Positions 17,870 to 26,206 of a stretch of DNA of 64,000 bases are shown piece by piece. The translations under genes and the position numbers were made by a program. Every line of letters starts with the position of its first letter. Position 1 is the first letter of the stretch. The notes under the pieces are model-generated. The model had not been told where the DNA came from. It saw only the letters and a list, made by a program, of their open reading frames with translations, and did no database searches. This stretch comes from Phycisphaerae bacterium (GTDB lineage Bacteria > Planctomycetota > Phycisphaerae > UBA1845 > PWPN01): NCBI GenBank assembly GCA_035384605.1, contig DAOOIV010000015.1:7062-71061 (forward strand). Reading direction: 5' to 3'.

Positions 17870-18691
17870 GTGTCCGGCAAAGAAGACAGAACCGATCAGC
17901 GGAACGAACTTCCCCGGTCGCAGGATCCGCGTCGACCGTGGCCGATGATCCGTACGCTCCTGCGGACGCGCATCGTGGCCGGTCTCCTGACGTTGATCCC
18001 CATCTGGGTAACGTGGGTTGTTGTGAAATTCGTTTTCGACAACCTGCGCTCCGCGATGGATCCGCTGGCCGGCCGGGTGGCCAAGGCGCTGCTGGAACAC
18101 AATAAGGCGCTGCTGCCGCAGACGGTCAACGACTACCAGGAATGGGTCGTCCCGGCGGTGACCGTTTTGCTGACGCTGTTCCTGCTGTATCTCCTGGGTT
18201 TGTTCTCGGCGAACGTGTTTGGGGCACGGTTCCTGCTGTGGTTGGACGGCATTTTCGGCAAAGTGCCCTTGGTCAAAACCATCTACCGCTCGACCAAGCA
18301 GATCGTGCTGACGGTCGGTGGGGGCCAGTCGAGTTACTTCCAGCGGGTCGTCCTGGTCGAGTACCCGCGGCCGGGCATGAAGTGCATCGGCTTTCTCACG
18401 TCGGTGGTGGACGATGCGGACACCGGCCGCAAGATCGCCGCAATCTTCATCGCCAGCACACCGACGTGTTCCACCGGCTACACGCAGCTTGTGCCGCTGG
18501 AGGAAGTGTCGGAGACCGACTGGACGGTGGAGGAGGCGGTCAAGGCGGTGATGTCCGGCGGCCTGGTGCTGCCCGAGAACGTCCGTTTCGACCGTGTTCA
18601 TCCGGTCAAGATGATCGTTCCCCAAGCCAGGGCCGCGGAGATGGGGGGAGTTCCCCTTCAGCCGGCGTCCCAGGTGCAACGAGGCGCATGA
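17870..18691 (+). CDS. DUF502 family membrane protein
   Basis: 273 residues from a GTG with GGAGAG nearby. Two membrane helices are clear: RTRIVAGLLTLIPIWVTWVVVKFVF near 30-55 and VVPAVTVLLTLFLLYLLGLFSANVFG near 92-118. The DUF502 core follows: GKVPLVKTIYRSTKQIVLT, then FQRVVLVEYPRPGMKCIGFLT and a C-terminal MSGGLVLPE. The biochemical role of the family is not established; a plant relative (LCV/COV) affects vascular patterning. It lies inside the ilv operon, between the two acetolactate synthase subunits, and its TGA overlaps a possible ATG of the ilvN frame (ATGA at 18688-18691). Confidence 0.85.
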   Translation: MSGKEDRTDQRNELPRSQDPRRPWPMIRTLLRTRIVAGLLTLIPIWVTWVVVKFVFDNLRSAMDPLAGRVAKALLEHNKALLPQTVNDYQEWVVPAVTVLLTLFLLYLLGLFSANVFGARFLLWLDGIFGKVPLVKTIYRSTKQIVLTVGGGQSSYFQRVVLVEYPRPGMKCIGFLTSVVDDADTGRKIAAIFIASTPTCSTGYTQLVPLEEVSETDWTVEEAVKAVMSGGLVLPENVRFDRVHPVKMIVPQARAAEMGGVPLQPASQVQRGA

Positions 18692-18744
18692 AATGGGACA
18701 TTGAACGCCGGGCCAATTCCCCGGCGAGAGGCTACGAGGCAATC

Positions 18745-19329
18745 ATGAGAAAACATATTCTGAGCGTGTTGGTGCATAACAAACCCGGTGTGTTGGCCCA
18801 CATTGCGGGCATGTTCGCGGCCAGGGGTTACAATATCGACTCGCTGGTCGTGGGCCGCACCGAGGATCCCGAGTTCTCGCGGATGGTCATCGTTTCCACC
18901 GGTGATGATCAGACCATGGAGCAGGTCCGCAAGCAGCTTGGCAAGATCGTCGAGGTGGTAAAGGTCCGCGACCTGAGCGAACAGTCCTGCGTGGAGCGAG
19001 ACCTGCTCTTGTTGCAGGTGCACTGTCCGCCCGAGAAACGCGTCGAGTTGAGACAGATTACCGAGGTCTTTCGCGGCAGCATCGTGGATGTCGGCCCGCG
19101 GTCGATCGTGATCCAGTTGACCGGCCCGGAGGACAAGATCGAGGCATTTGTCGAGTTGTGCCGACCGTATGGGATCAAAGCCCTGTCGCGGACAGGCCTG
19201 ATCGCGGTGCCTCGCGCCAGCCAGCCCGAGTCTGATGCTCCCGCAACCTCCGCCCGCCGGCGCATCCGCTCGGCCGCCGACAGCAAGGTGCCCAGCGCCG
19301 TGCCCGAGGCGGTCCTGCCGCCGAGCTGA
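18745..19329 (+). CDS. ilvN: Acetolactate synthase small (regulatory) subunit
   Basis: 194 residues. The N-terminal ACT domain is canonical: HILSVLVHNKPGVLAHIAG, MFAARGYNIDSLVVG, and SRMVIVSTGDD. The C-terminal ALS_ss_C domain runs to about 160 (LLLLQVHCPPEKR...RSIVIQLTGPEDKIEAF), followed by a 35-residue Pro/Ala/Arg-rich tail. It stabilises and activates IlvB and confers feedback inhibition by valine. The ATG at 18745 (GAGG 5 bp before it) gives the classic MRKHILSVLV start. An in-frame ATG at 18688 overlaps the DUF502 stop and could add 19 residues by coupling. The stop codon begins a 25-bp tandem repeat. Confidence 0.93.
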   Translation: MRKHILSVLVHNKPGVLAHIAGMFAARGYNIDSLVVGRTEDPEFSRMVIVSTGDDQTMEQVRKQLGKIVEVVKVRDLSEQSCVERDLLLLQVHCPPEKRVELRQITEVFRGSIVDVGPRSIVIQLTGPEDKIEAFVELCRPYGIKALSRTGLIAVPRASQPESDAPATSARRRIRSAADSKVPSAVPEAVLPPS

Positions 19330-19391
19330 TCCACTGGTGCCGATGTCGAACTGACCCAGTGGTGTGGGTGTCGACCTGATCCAGTGGTGCC
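19327..19391 (+). repeat. 25-bp tandem repeat beginning at the ilvN stop codon
   Basis: Units start at 19327, 19352 and 19377 with an exact 25-bp period; the third is partial. Each opens with TGA(T/C)CCA(C/G)TGGTG. The first TGA is the ilvN stop codon. Unit sequences differ at several positions, so the array is not recent. Confidence 0.7.
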
Positions 19392-19431
19392 AACGCCCTC
19401 GTCGGCAGTCTCTTTCCGCTGGCATCAAAAT

Positions 19432-19678
19432 CCCTTCAGGGGGGTTTGCCGCCACAGACGGGCTGATAGGCCGGCCGTGATACGGCCGGTTTGCGGTTGC
19501 CCGCGGTTCTTCTTCCTTTCTATGGTCTCAGCCCGTTTCAACGGGCTTACCTGACAAGGACATGCCCGTTAAGACGGGCTTGATGGGGTAACACAGAGAA
19601 GGAGGAATTGGCCGACCGTGAACCAGTCGTCAAACGGCCGGCCTGTTTGCCCTTCGGGAGAGACCGCTGAAGCGGTCT
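19432..19678. repeat. Cluster of short hairpins in the ilvN-Uma2 spacer
   Basis: The 482-bp spacer 19330-19811 has no gene but at least five stem-loops: CCC-TTCA-GGG near 19432; CCGGCCG/CGGCCGG 19471-19489; AGCCCGTT/AACGGGCT 19530-19547; GCCCGT/ACGGGC 19564-19579; AGACCGCT/AGCGGTCT 19661-19678. A further pair, CAAACGGCC/GGCCTGTTTG, spans 19631-19649. Most have 2-5 nt loops. The first ones may help end ilv transcription, but no long T-run follows them. Confidence 0.6.
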
Positions 19679-19811
19679 GGCTTGCGTTCACGACAACCGG
19701 GTCAGCCGCGAGAAGTGCCGCCGCTTCTGTCATGGGCTCCGTCGGCCTCGGCCGCGAACTCGTGACTGTCTTGTGGAGCACCGAATCGCTATAATGGGCC
19801 GGAGATGGCTC

Positions 19812-20462
19812 ATGCTGACACTTGATGCCAAGCACATCCGTGAGCTGCGAGAAGACCTCCAGCATCTTGCTCCGCCCTATCAGCTGCGCAAATACGAGGC
19901 GACAATCGAGGACTACGAAGAGCCGGCCCACGAAGACCTGCGATGTGAGTACCTTGATGAAGTACAGATTGTGCATTCACCGGCATCGGTTCAACACGAA
20001 GAAAGGCTCATATTCCTGGCCACGCTGCTGAACACGGTCGTTGCCGGACGCCGGCTCGGTAGGATGTACGCCTCCAATGCGGTCATGCAGCTTGGCGAGC
20101 GGCGGTTTTGCCCGGACTTGTCCTATCTGGCGGCCGAGCACACGGATCGCATCCGCGGGACGCGGGTCGTCGGGCCGACGGACCTGGTCGTCGAGATGGC
20201 ATTTACAGATACGCGGGAGTACGACTTGGGCGAGAAGCACGCCGCCTGTCATCAGGGCCGGATCCCGAAGATCTGGTTCATCAACGCGGACCACAAGCAG
20301 GTTCAGGTGAACGTGCTCGAAGGCGAAGTCCACCTGACCAACACGTTCACCAACGGACGGTTCGACGGTCGCATCTTGCCGGGCATTTCGATCGAGGTAA
20401 ACTGGTTCTGGACGGAGCCGCTCCCAAATCCGTTGGAGTGTCTCAAGACCGCGACCAAGTGA
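19812..20462 (+). CDS. Uma2 family protein (DUF820, PD-(D/E)XK nuclease-like)
   Basis: 216 residues. The family core is visible: RRFCPDLSYL (catalytic Asp), VGPTDLVVEMAFTDTREYDLGEKHAAC with the Glu and Lys positions, and GRIPKIWFINADHKQVQVNV. Uma2 proteins have a restriction-endonuclease-like fold, are abundant in cyanobacteria and planctomycetes, and have no firmly established role. The ATG at 19812 is chosen because GGAG (19801-19804) precedes it and because a TATAAT box at 19790-19795 would lie downstream of an alternative ATG at 19773. The gene next to it is a CYTH protein in the same direction. Confidence 0.8.
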   Translation: MLTLDAKHIRELREDLQHLAPPYQLRKYEATIEDYEEPAHEDLRCEYLDEVQIVHSPASVQHEERLIFLATLLNTVVAGRRLGRMYASNAVMQLGERRFCPDLSYLAAEHTDRIRGTRVVGPTDLVVEMAFTDTREYDLGEKHAACHQGRIPKIWFINADHKQVQVNVLEGEVHLTNTFTNGRFDGRILPGISIEVNWFWTEPLPNPLECLKTATK

Positions 20463-20546
20463 GGGCTGCCCTGACGTAGCGAGGTGGTCGATTGGCCGGT
20501 GGGGGTGGCCCTTGACGTTGATGCCGGCACATGCGTTGAGAAACCC

Positions 20547-21116
20547 ATGCCTGTCGAGGTGGAAGCCAAGATCAAAGTGGATTCGCACGAAGCCGTGTTG
20601 GAAAGGCTCTCATCGTTGCGAGCCATGCGAATCTGCCGGGTGTTGGAGACCAATCATATCTTCGACAACCGGGATCGTACGCTGTTGTCGAGCGGACGCG
20701 GCCTGCGGGTTCGAATCTGCCGGGCCGAGGACGGCAATGACCCGCCTGCTACGCTGACCTACAAGGGACCTCGTATCCAGGGGCCCCTCAAGACCCGCGA
20801 GGAAATCGAGATCGCAACGGACGACGGCGAGGCCTGTAAGGAACTCATCCAGGCCCTGGGGTTCGTCGAGGTGTTGTGCTTCGAAAAACGGCGGGAAACC
20901 TGGCGACTGGGCGACTGCACGATCGAACTCGATGAGATTCCCTACCTGGGCCGCTATATCGAGATCGAGGGACCTGATGAGGCTGCCGTCGTGCAGGCCC
21001 AGCGGGCTCTGGGCTTCGGCGAGTGCCGGACCGTCCGCCAGAGCTATGTCTCGCTCCTGGTTGAGCATTGCCGCAGGAACGGTTTGGCGATCGACCGCAT
21101 TGCCTTTGCCTCCTGA
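20547..21116 (+). CDS. CYTH domain protein (class IV adenylate cyclase / triphosphatase-like)
   Basis: 189 residues. The CYTH tunnel-fold signature EVEAKIKV (ExExK) is at the very N-terminus. It is followed by NHIFDNRDRTLLSSGRGLRVRI, LTYKGPR, KTREEIEI, KRRETWRL and IELDEIPYLGRYIEIEG, which carry the Arg/Lys/Glu residues that bind triphosphate and metal. Members include CyaB-type cyclases, thiamine triphosphatases and inorganic triphosphatases; the reaction cannot be fixed here. The start at 20547 places ExExK as in the family. The YbaK gene follows 57 bp downstream. Confidence 0.85.
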   Translation: MPVEVEAKIKVDSHEAVLERLSSLRAMRICRVLETNHIFDNRDRTLLSSGRGLRVRICRAEDGNDPPATLTYKGPRIQGPLKTREEIEIATDDGEACKELIQALGFVEVLCFEKRRETWRLGDCTIELDEIPYLGRYIEIEGPDEAAVVQAQRALGFGECRTVRQSYVSLLVEHCRRNGLAIDRIAFAS

Positions 21117-21173
21117 AGTATTTTGCGGATACCGACGGCAGGTTCTTGAAAGGCTCGCGCAACGTAGAAGACC

Positions 21174-21638
21174 ATGTCCGATACTAATGCGGTCAAGTGG
21201 CTCCGATCCCAGGGCGTACCATTCGAGGTGCTCGAATACACCTTCACCGAGGTGGGAGCCGACCGTGCGGCCGAGGCCGTCGGCCGTCCGCTCGAATCGT
21301 GCTGCAAGACACTGATCGTCAAGGCTGTGGGCAAGGCCTTCTGGGTGGCCATCGTGCCCGGCGATCAGCGATTCGACACTCGAAAGATGGCCGGAGCCAT
21401 CGGTGCGGCCGAGGCGGAACTGGCCGAGCATGACGAGGCCGAGAAAATCACCGGTTACCGCGTCGGTGGAATCTCGCCGTTCGCTATGCGGCGCCAGTTG
21501 CCCGTGGTCATCGAGGAATCATTGTTGGCCCTCGACAGAATCATCGTTAATGGCGGCCGTCGCGGCGTGCTCGTGGAGATGGCCACCGAAGACGTCGTGC
21601 GCCTCCTCAACGCCAGGCCCGCCGACATCTGCGCGTAA
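21174..21638 (+). CDS. YbaK/EbsC-type aminoacyl-tRNA deacylase
   Basis: 154 residues, single YbaK domain. Features are SCCKTLIVKAVGKAFWVAIVPGDQRFD, with the conserved Lys of the substrate pocket, and GYRVGGISPFAMRRQLPVVIEE, with the GGxSPF loop. Proteins of this type hydrolyse mischarged tRNAs such as Cys-tRNA(Pro), or act as stand-alone editing factors. The GxxSP loop is closest to YbaK proper, but specificity is not assignable by eye. It converges on the GH127-type gene. Confidence 0.87.
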   Translation: MSDTNAVKWLRSQGVPFEVLEYTFTEVGADRAAEAVGRPLESCCKTLIVKAVGKAFWVAIVPGDQRFDTRKMAGAIGAAEAELAEHDEAEKITGYRVGGISPFAMRRQLPVVIEESLLALDRIIVNGGRRGVLVEMATEDVVRLLNARPADICA

Positions 21639-21714
21639 CGGTCAAGGCACCGGCAGGGCGGGGAGGGTGTGCGCTGCCACTCCGGTCACAACCGCGACCT
21701 TGTCCCCTGGCTGG

Positions 21715-23622
21715 TCAGTTGGACAGCCCGGTGATCTCCGGAATCCATACGGTCATTTCGCCCGCTTCGCGGTTGTCCCAGATGCAATAGGGCACGGCGG
21801 TCAGCTCGACCGGTTCGGCATGCGCTGGTGCCGCCAGATACAGCTTGTCCTTCCAGTCGCGAGCCGGGCACCTGAGGCCCTGGGCCTTGATCGTCATGAT
21901 GCCGCCGAGCATGTTGGGCCTGAACTCTGTCTTGAGTTCGGCATCTCGCGGCAGAACCAGATCAAACACCTTGCCGCCGTTGTCGACCGCTTCCAGACAG
22001 AAGACCATCGGACCGCGTTGGAGGGCTACCCGCCCGCGGTTTGCGGCCACGTTCGGATGAGCCTGGATTCGCCGGACCGGCATCGCCATGTCCATCTCGA
22101 TCGCGTCGCCGGCTTTCCACTGCCGCCGGATCACCGCATATCCCTTGTCCATGGTCGGGTTGGGGATCGCCGTTCCGTTCAGACTGACCGTAACCTGCTC
22201 GCACCAGTCGGGTACGCGGAGATTGATCGCGAACTCGGCCGGCTCCCTGGGCGTCACCTTGATCTTCACTTTGCCCTCCCACGGATACTTCGTGTCAACA
22301 GCCAGCTTGACCTCACCAGACTTGAGCGCGACGGTCCCCTCACCCGCCATGTATAAGTTGACCCAGACGCCGTCGTCAGACTGGCTGTAAGCATACCCCG
22401 GCACCTGTGGCATCACCCGGACGATATTCGTCGGGCAGCAGGCGCAGCCGTACCATGGCTGGCGGTGGTGCTCGCCCTTGCTCGAAAGCGGGTTGACGTA
22501 GAAAAACGCGTCACCTTTCAGCGAGACCGAGGACGGAAATGCGTTATACAGCTCTCGCTCGAGCACGTCGGCAAAACGGCTCTCTCCGTGCAGCATCAGC
22601 ATCCGGTGGGCCCAGAATGCAAGGCCGATGCCGGCGCAGGTCTCGGCGTATGCCGAGTCGTTGGGCAGTTCGTAGGCTCCCCCGAAGGCCTCGCCTTCGT
22701 GCCGGGCTCCGACGCCGCCGGTAATGTACATTTTCCGAGTCACGACGTCGTGCCATATCGTGTCGAGAGTCTGCAGGTATTCCTTGTCGCCGGTAATCGC
22801 CGCAACGTCGGTCACACCCGAGTAGAGATACATCGCCCGTACCGCGTGGCCGACGATCTCCTTCTGTTGCTTGATCGGGATGTGGTCTTGGCGGTACTCA
22901 GCGCCCTTTTCGGGTTTGGTGCCGCGGGCGGCAAGAAAATACTCCGCCAGCTTGAGGTACCGCTCTTCGCCGGTCTTGCGGTACAGCTTGACAAGGGCCA
23001 GCTCGATCTCCTCATGGCCGGGCACGCCGTGCCGCTTGTCAAACCCAAAAATGCCCTCGATGTGGTGTATGAATCTGCGGGCGACGTCCAGGAAGTCGGT
23101 CCTGCCGGTCGCGTCAGCCCACGCCACGGCCGCCTCGGTCAGGTGTCCGGCACAGTAGAGCTCGTGCATTTTCGGCAGATCGGTCCACCGCTTGTCCGGC
23201 TCCATGACCGTGTAGTAGGCGTTGAGATAGCCGTCGGGCTGCTGGGCCGCCGCGATCCTGGCGATGATGTCGACAACGCGGGCGTCCATCTCCTTGTCCG
23301 GATGAGCGGCCAGTATGTAGGCTGCCCCCTCAAGCACCTTGTAGACGTCTGAGTCGTTGAAATAGGCACCTTCGTATTTGCCTTGCATCTTGCCGGCGGC
23401 CTTGTCGAAGTTGGAGATCCGGCCGGTTTCCTCACACATCTTGATATTGTGCGGCAGCGTGACCGTCCGGTTGATCTCCAGCCGCGGCGCCCAGAACGAA
23501 TCAGTCAGCTTGACCTGTGTCGGCGCAACCGCCTTCATCTTCGCAATCCCCATCTCGCCGGCAACCGCCATCGACGCCATGAATACCGCTGCTGCGGCCA
23601 CAAACGTGATCCTGGACTCCAT
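21715..23622 (-). CDS. GH127-type glycoside hydrolase (beta-L-arabinofuranosidase-like, DUF1680)
   Basis: 635 residues, the family's usual length, from the ATG at 23622 with GAGGTGGAG upstream; a signal peptide (MESRITFVAAAAVFMASMAVAG) follows. Family marks are VKLTDSFWAPRLEINRTVTLPHN at the start of the alpha/alpha-barrel, MHELYCAGHLTEAAVAWADATG, GGVGARHEGEAFGGAYELPN, and YGCACCPTNIVRVMPQVPGYAY. The CxCC group is the Zn-binding and nucleophile Cys cluster of GH127. A C-terminal beta-sandwich domain runs from about 430. It would release arabinofuranose or a related sugar from plant- or algal-type glycans outside the cytoplasm. It is adjacent to, but not clearly in an operon with, the nucleotidyltransferase gene upstream. 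Confidence 0.9.
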   Translation of the reverse strand: MESRITFVAAAAVFMASMAVAGEMGIAKMKAVAPTQVKLTDSFWAPRLEINRTVTLPHNIKMCEETGRISNFDKAAGKMQGKYEGAYFNDSDVYKVLEGAAYILAAHPDKEMDARVVDIIARIAAAQQPDGYLNAYYTVMEPDKRWTDLPKMHELYCAGHLTEAAVAWADATGRTDFLDVARRFIHHIEGIFGFDKRHGVPGHEEIELALVKLYRKTGEERYLKLAEYFLAARGTKPEKGAEYRQDHIPIKQQKEIVGHAVRAMYLYSGVTDVAAITGDKEYLQTLDTIWHDVVTRKMYITGGVGARHEGEAFGGAYELPNDSAYAETCAGIGLAFWAHRMLMLHGESRFADVLERELYNAFPSSVSLKGDAFFYVNPLSSKGEHHRQPWYGCACCPTNIVRVMPQVPGYAYSQSDDGVWVNLYMAGEGTVALKSGEVKLAVDTKYPWEGKVKIKVTPREPAEFAINLRVPDWCEQVTVSLNGTAIPNPTMDKGYAVIRRQWKAGDAIEMDMAMPVRRIQAHPNVAANRGRVALQRGPMVFCLEAVDNGGKVFDLVLPRDAELKTEFRPNMLGGIMTIKAQGLRCPARDWKDKLYLAAPAHAEPVELTAVPYCIWDNREAGEMTVWIPEITGLSN

Positions 23623-23717
23623 GCTCCACCTCGTCTGACTGCAATTGAACCGTAATCTCACAAGAGTCGATAGGATACGACAGATGTGTCGGGGAAGCGA
23701 GATCAGCCCGTATCGTC

Positions 23718-24893
23718 TTATACGGATGCGGGGCGAGTGCGGCAGAATCGCCGTGTCAGGCGACGGCCGATCCGAACGGCGTGGGCCACCAGCGGCCAGC
23801 CGGGATGGCGGCCGTGGTAGAGTTGGGCCAGGTGCGATCGGGCAGGGAGCAGCACGGCCCGAAGGTAGCCAAGCTTGAATCGGACGCCCGGCGTACAGAG
23901 CACGTTCACTGCGACGGCGGCCAGCGGGTGTGCGGCGTCGCGCGGACTCTGAACCAAGGCAAGCCTGTCCCTCCACCCGGCGCGGCAACCCTTCAACGCG
24001 GAGAGCGTCCGTTCCAGATACACCGAGCCTTCGCCGAACAGGCTGTCAACGTGCTCGAGGACGACGCGTACCGGCCAACCGATCTTCCATCTCTGACACT
24101 TGTCCACCAGCCTCCTGATGTCCAGGCGGTCGCCGTACCGATCCAGCCACAGCTTGAGGTCATAAAGCCATTTTAACTCTGCCGCGCCGTGACAGGCCGC
24201 ATGCACCGCCAGGTGGATCAGCATGTTCTCGACGTTGGGAATCTGCACCGTCAATCGCCCGTACCTCACCGGCATCGGCTCATCCCACATGGCATGATCC
24301 GGCAGCGTCACTGCATAGCGCAGCGGCCGGAACGGGCGAACATGCAAATCAATCTTGACTTCCGGACGGCAGGGCAGGAAGTACTCCCGCTCATAGTAAA
24401 AACGTGGGTAGAAGTCTTCGTTGACCAGATCGGGCCCCGGACGGCAGCCAAGGCTTGTGAGTGCGGCGTCGGCTCGCTGCGCGTCAGATGGGCGGATCAA
24501 CAGATCGACATCCATCATCGGTCGCAGGCCGAGTCCGTCGTAGAGCGCGGCGTTCAGCGCCGCCCCCTTGAGCACCAGAAAGGCAATCCCGGCTTTCTGC
24601 AGGCATGCGAGTATCGGTTCGGTCTTCTCCAGGCCGTAGGCTGCTGCCGCCGCTACGTGCTGCCTGTAGGAATCAAGCTGGATTGCCGCCGACCGGGGGA
24701 TTTCCACCTCTCGCGCTGCCATGTTCCGGGCAACGGCGCCCCCCACGCCCGACGAGCATGCGTGATCTACGACTTGGCTCCACAGACCGTCGCGCCAGAG
24801 CCCCTCGACCGCCATAAGGGTTCGGTCCGTGAGGCAATCCGCCACAAGCCGATTAAGCCGATCAGTCGAAGGGTCTGCAATGCCGTGCGCCAA
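23718..24893 (-). CDS. Nucleotidyltransferase family protein (cassette member)
   Basis: About 391 residues if the TTG at 24893 is the start, 2 bp past the stop of the kinase gene; the frame stays open further upstream, so the start is uncertain. The core has the nucleotidyltransferase-fold pattern FLVLKGAALNAALYDGLGLRPMMDVDLLI, with the paired Asp residues of the metal site in the DxD of MMDVD. After it come EVKIDLHVRP and HLAVHAACHGAAELKWLYDL. It matches the 'uncharacterised nucleotidyltransferase' type that accompanies PqqD/HprK-like genes and some lasso-peptide clusters. It probably transfers a nucleotide or sugar-phosphate group to a peptide or small molecule; the target is unknown. It is third in a tight minus-strand operon. 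Confidence 0.72.
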   Translation of the reverse strand: MAHGIADPSTDRLNRLVADCLTDRTLMAVEGLWRDGLWSQVVDHACSSGVGGAVARNMAAREVEIPRSAAIQLDSYRQHVAAAAAYGLEKTEPILACLQKAGIAFLVLKGAALNAALYDGLGLRPMMDVDLLIRPSDAQRADAALTSLGCRPGPDLVNEDFYPRFYYEREYFLPCRPEVKIDLHVRPFRPLRYAVTLPDHAMWDEPMPVRYGRLTVQIPNVENMLIHLAVHAACHGAAELKWLYDLKLWLDRYGDRLDIRRLVDKCQRWKIGWPVRVVLEHVDSLFGEGSVYLERTLSALKGCRAGWRDRLALVQSPRDAAHPLAAVAVNVLCTPGVRFKLGYLRAVLLPARSHLAQLYHGRHPGWPLVAHAVRIGRRLTRRFCRTRPASV

Positions 24894-24894
24894 G

Positions 24895-25851
24895 CTACAC
24901 CCCCGACCCGACTTCACGAGTAAAGAAAGCCTCAACCAGGTCGCACGTCGTTGCGAGATGACCGCAGCGAAGCCGGTAGCACCCGGCCCGCTCAACCACA
25001 TCCGCCAGCAGGTTGAAGCCCGTCGCCCGGAACCTGCCGAAGTTGAAGGCGCAGCGAGTCAGTTCAAAAACCGTCTGGGCCCGAGACACGCGTTCGATGA
25101 CCGGCGTGGTCGAGCGATTGATCTCGGGGAAAACCACCATTCCAACCCGGCAACGGTCGGCGACCACGTCGGGGCGGATCCTCAGAGGATTCAACAGCGT
25201 TACCTGCCCCTTCTCGCCCTTGTAGTAAACGCGGTCGGTATCAATCGGCAGGCGCAAGCGCCGAAGAACCTCGAAAGATCCCGCCTTGATGCATAATGCC
25301 TTGGGATAGGGTTCCAGCAGCCGCGTCTCAGGATCAAGCAGGGCAAACTCATCGGACAAGTAAGACCAGCCCCGGCTGAGCAGGGCGGCCGCCAGCGTCG
25401 TCTTCCCTTGTCCCGGCTGACCCGGACAAATGATCGCCACGCCGTCACGCGCCACCACCGAGGCGTGGATCTGCAGGTATTCCGACAATCGCGTGGCGAC
25501 CATGGTGTTGATCGCCCATTCCACATGCGGGAGAACCTCGTTCTCGCTGCGCATCGCGAACAGCCTCTCGCCGTTGGCAACCACGTGATAGTAACGCCGA
25601 AGCGATCGTGCGGACCGCTTGACAATCACCTCGATGGCGAACTCGTTGCCGGTCGGCTCTTCGATCGAGTAAGCACGATACAACTCGTGAAAATCAGTCG
25701 CAACGCCCGTCAGGATGCTGGCCAGAGACACGGGCACCGGCCCGATTCGATAATGGCGGACCTCGGGCTTGGGGCCGAACAGGCAGAAGCCGACGCGCGA
25801 TCGCTGCGAATCCGATACATCGGTCACGTTGGGAGGCGCAAGCCGGGTCAT
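24895..25851 (-). CDS. HprK-like kinase (PqqD-associated)
   Basis: 318 residues. A P-loop, CPGQPGQGKTTLAAALLSRGW, is followed by LSDEFALLDPETRLLEPYPKALCIK, the same order as the C-terminal kinase domain of HPr kinase/phosphorylase, but the N-terminal half (residues 1-130) differs from true HprK. Similar proteins are coded beside PqqD in RiPP and RiPP-like clusters, where one is known to phosphorylate the peptide (paeninodin type). The ATG overlaps the pqqD-like stop by 4 bp, so the two are translationally coupled. No HPr or PTS gene is nearby, which argues against a carbon-catabolite role. Confidence 0.82.
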   Translation of the reverse strand: MTRLAPPNVTDVSDSQRSRVGFCLFGPKPEVRHYRIGPVPVSLASILTGVATDFHELYRAYSIEEPTGNEFAIEVIVKRSARSLRRYYHVVANGERLFAMRSENEVLPHVEWAINTMVATRLSEYLQIHASVVARDGVAIICPGQPGQGKTTLAAALLSRGWSYLSDEFALLDPETRLLEPYPKALCIKAGSFEVLRRLRLPIDTDRVYYKGEKGQVTLLNPLRIRPDVVADRCRVGMVVFPEINRSTTPVIERVSRAQTVFELTRCAFNFGRFRATGFNLLADVVERAGCYRLRCGHLATTCDLVEAFFTREVGSGV

Positions 25852-26189
25852 GGGGCCGACTCGATCAATCCGTTCTCGGTCAGGCGCGACAGGGTGGCCC
25901 GAACATCGTCGCGAATCGCGGCCAACGGATTGTCCTGTTGGGCGTTCGGCTCGAACCCCGCCGCAACTTCCAGAGTAATGTCTTCAACGTCTCGATGGCC
26001 GTTGCAGCAATTCCAGATGAACCAGGCCGTACGATTAAGATAGTGGACCGCATGGTGTGCAGGATCGTAGAGAACGGCCTCGTCATCGAACGTACGACAA
26101 CAAAGGCCCTCGCGCCGGATAGGCATCCAGCGCCGTTGGTCGCCCGGGGAGTCCTTCCGTGAACCTGCCGACATCGTCATGGGATCCAT
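25848..26189 (-). CDS. PqqD family peptide-binding (chaperone) protein
   Basis: 113 residues from the ATG at 26189 (a TTG at 26201 and ATGs at 26180 and 26174 are alternatives). The PqqD winged-helix pattern is clear: WMPIRREGLCCRTFDDEAVLYDPAHHAVHYLNRTAWFIWNCCNGHRDVEDI, followed by a helix ending RLTENGLIE. PqqD proteins bind the leader of a precursor peptide and present it to a modifying enzyme. It overlaps the HprK-like gene by 4 bp and starts 18 bp after the stop of a short peptide gene, consistent with a substrate-chaperone-enzyme operon. Confidence 0.8.
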   Translation of the reverse strand: MDPMTMSAGSRKDSPGDQRRWMPIRREGLCCRTFDDEAVLYDPAHHAVHYLNRTAWFIWNCCNGHRDVEDITLEVAAGFEPNAQQDNPLAAIRDDVRATLSRLTENGLIESAP

Positions 26190-26206
26190 TAGCCGCGCCA
26201 ATCACT

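Noticed and set aside
18142..18744. A long in-frame extension of ilvN to 18142
   Set aside because: It overlaps the DUF502 gene in another frame and has no ALS similarity. The ACT domain begins at 18745.
24893..25851. Classical HPr kinase with carbon-catabolite role
   Set aside because: Only the C-terminal kinase-like part fits, no HPr or PTS gene is nearby, and it is coupled to a PqqD gene.
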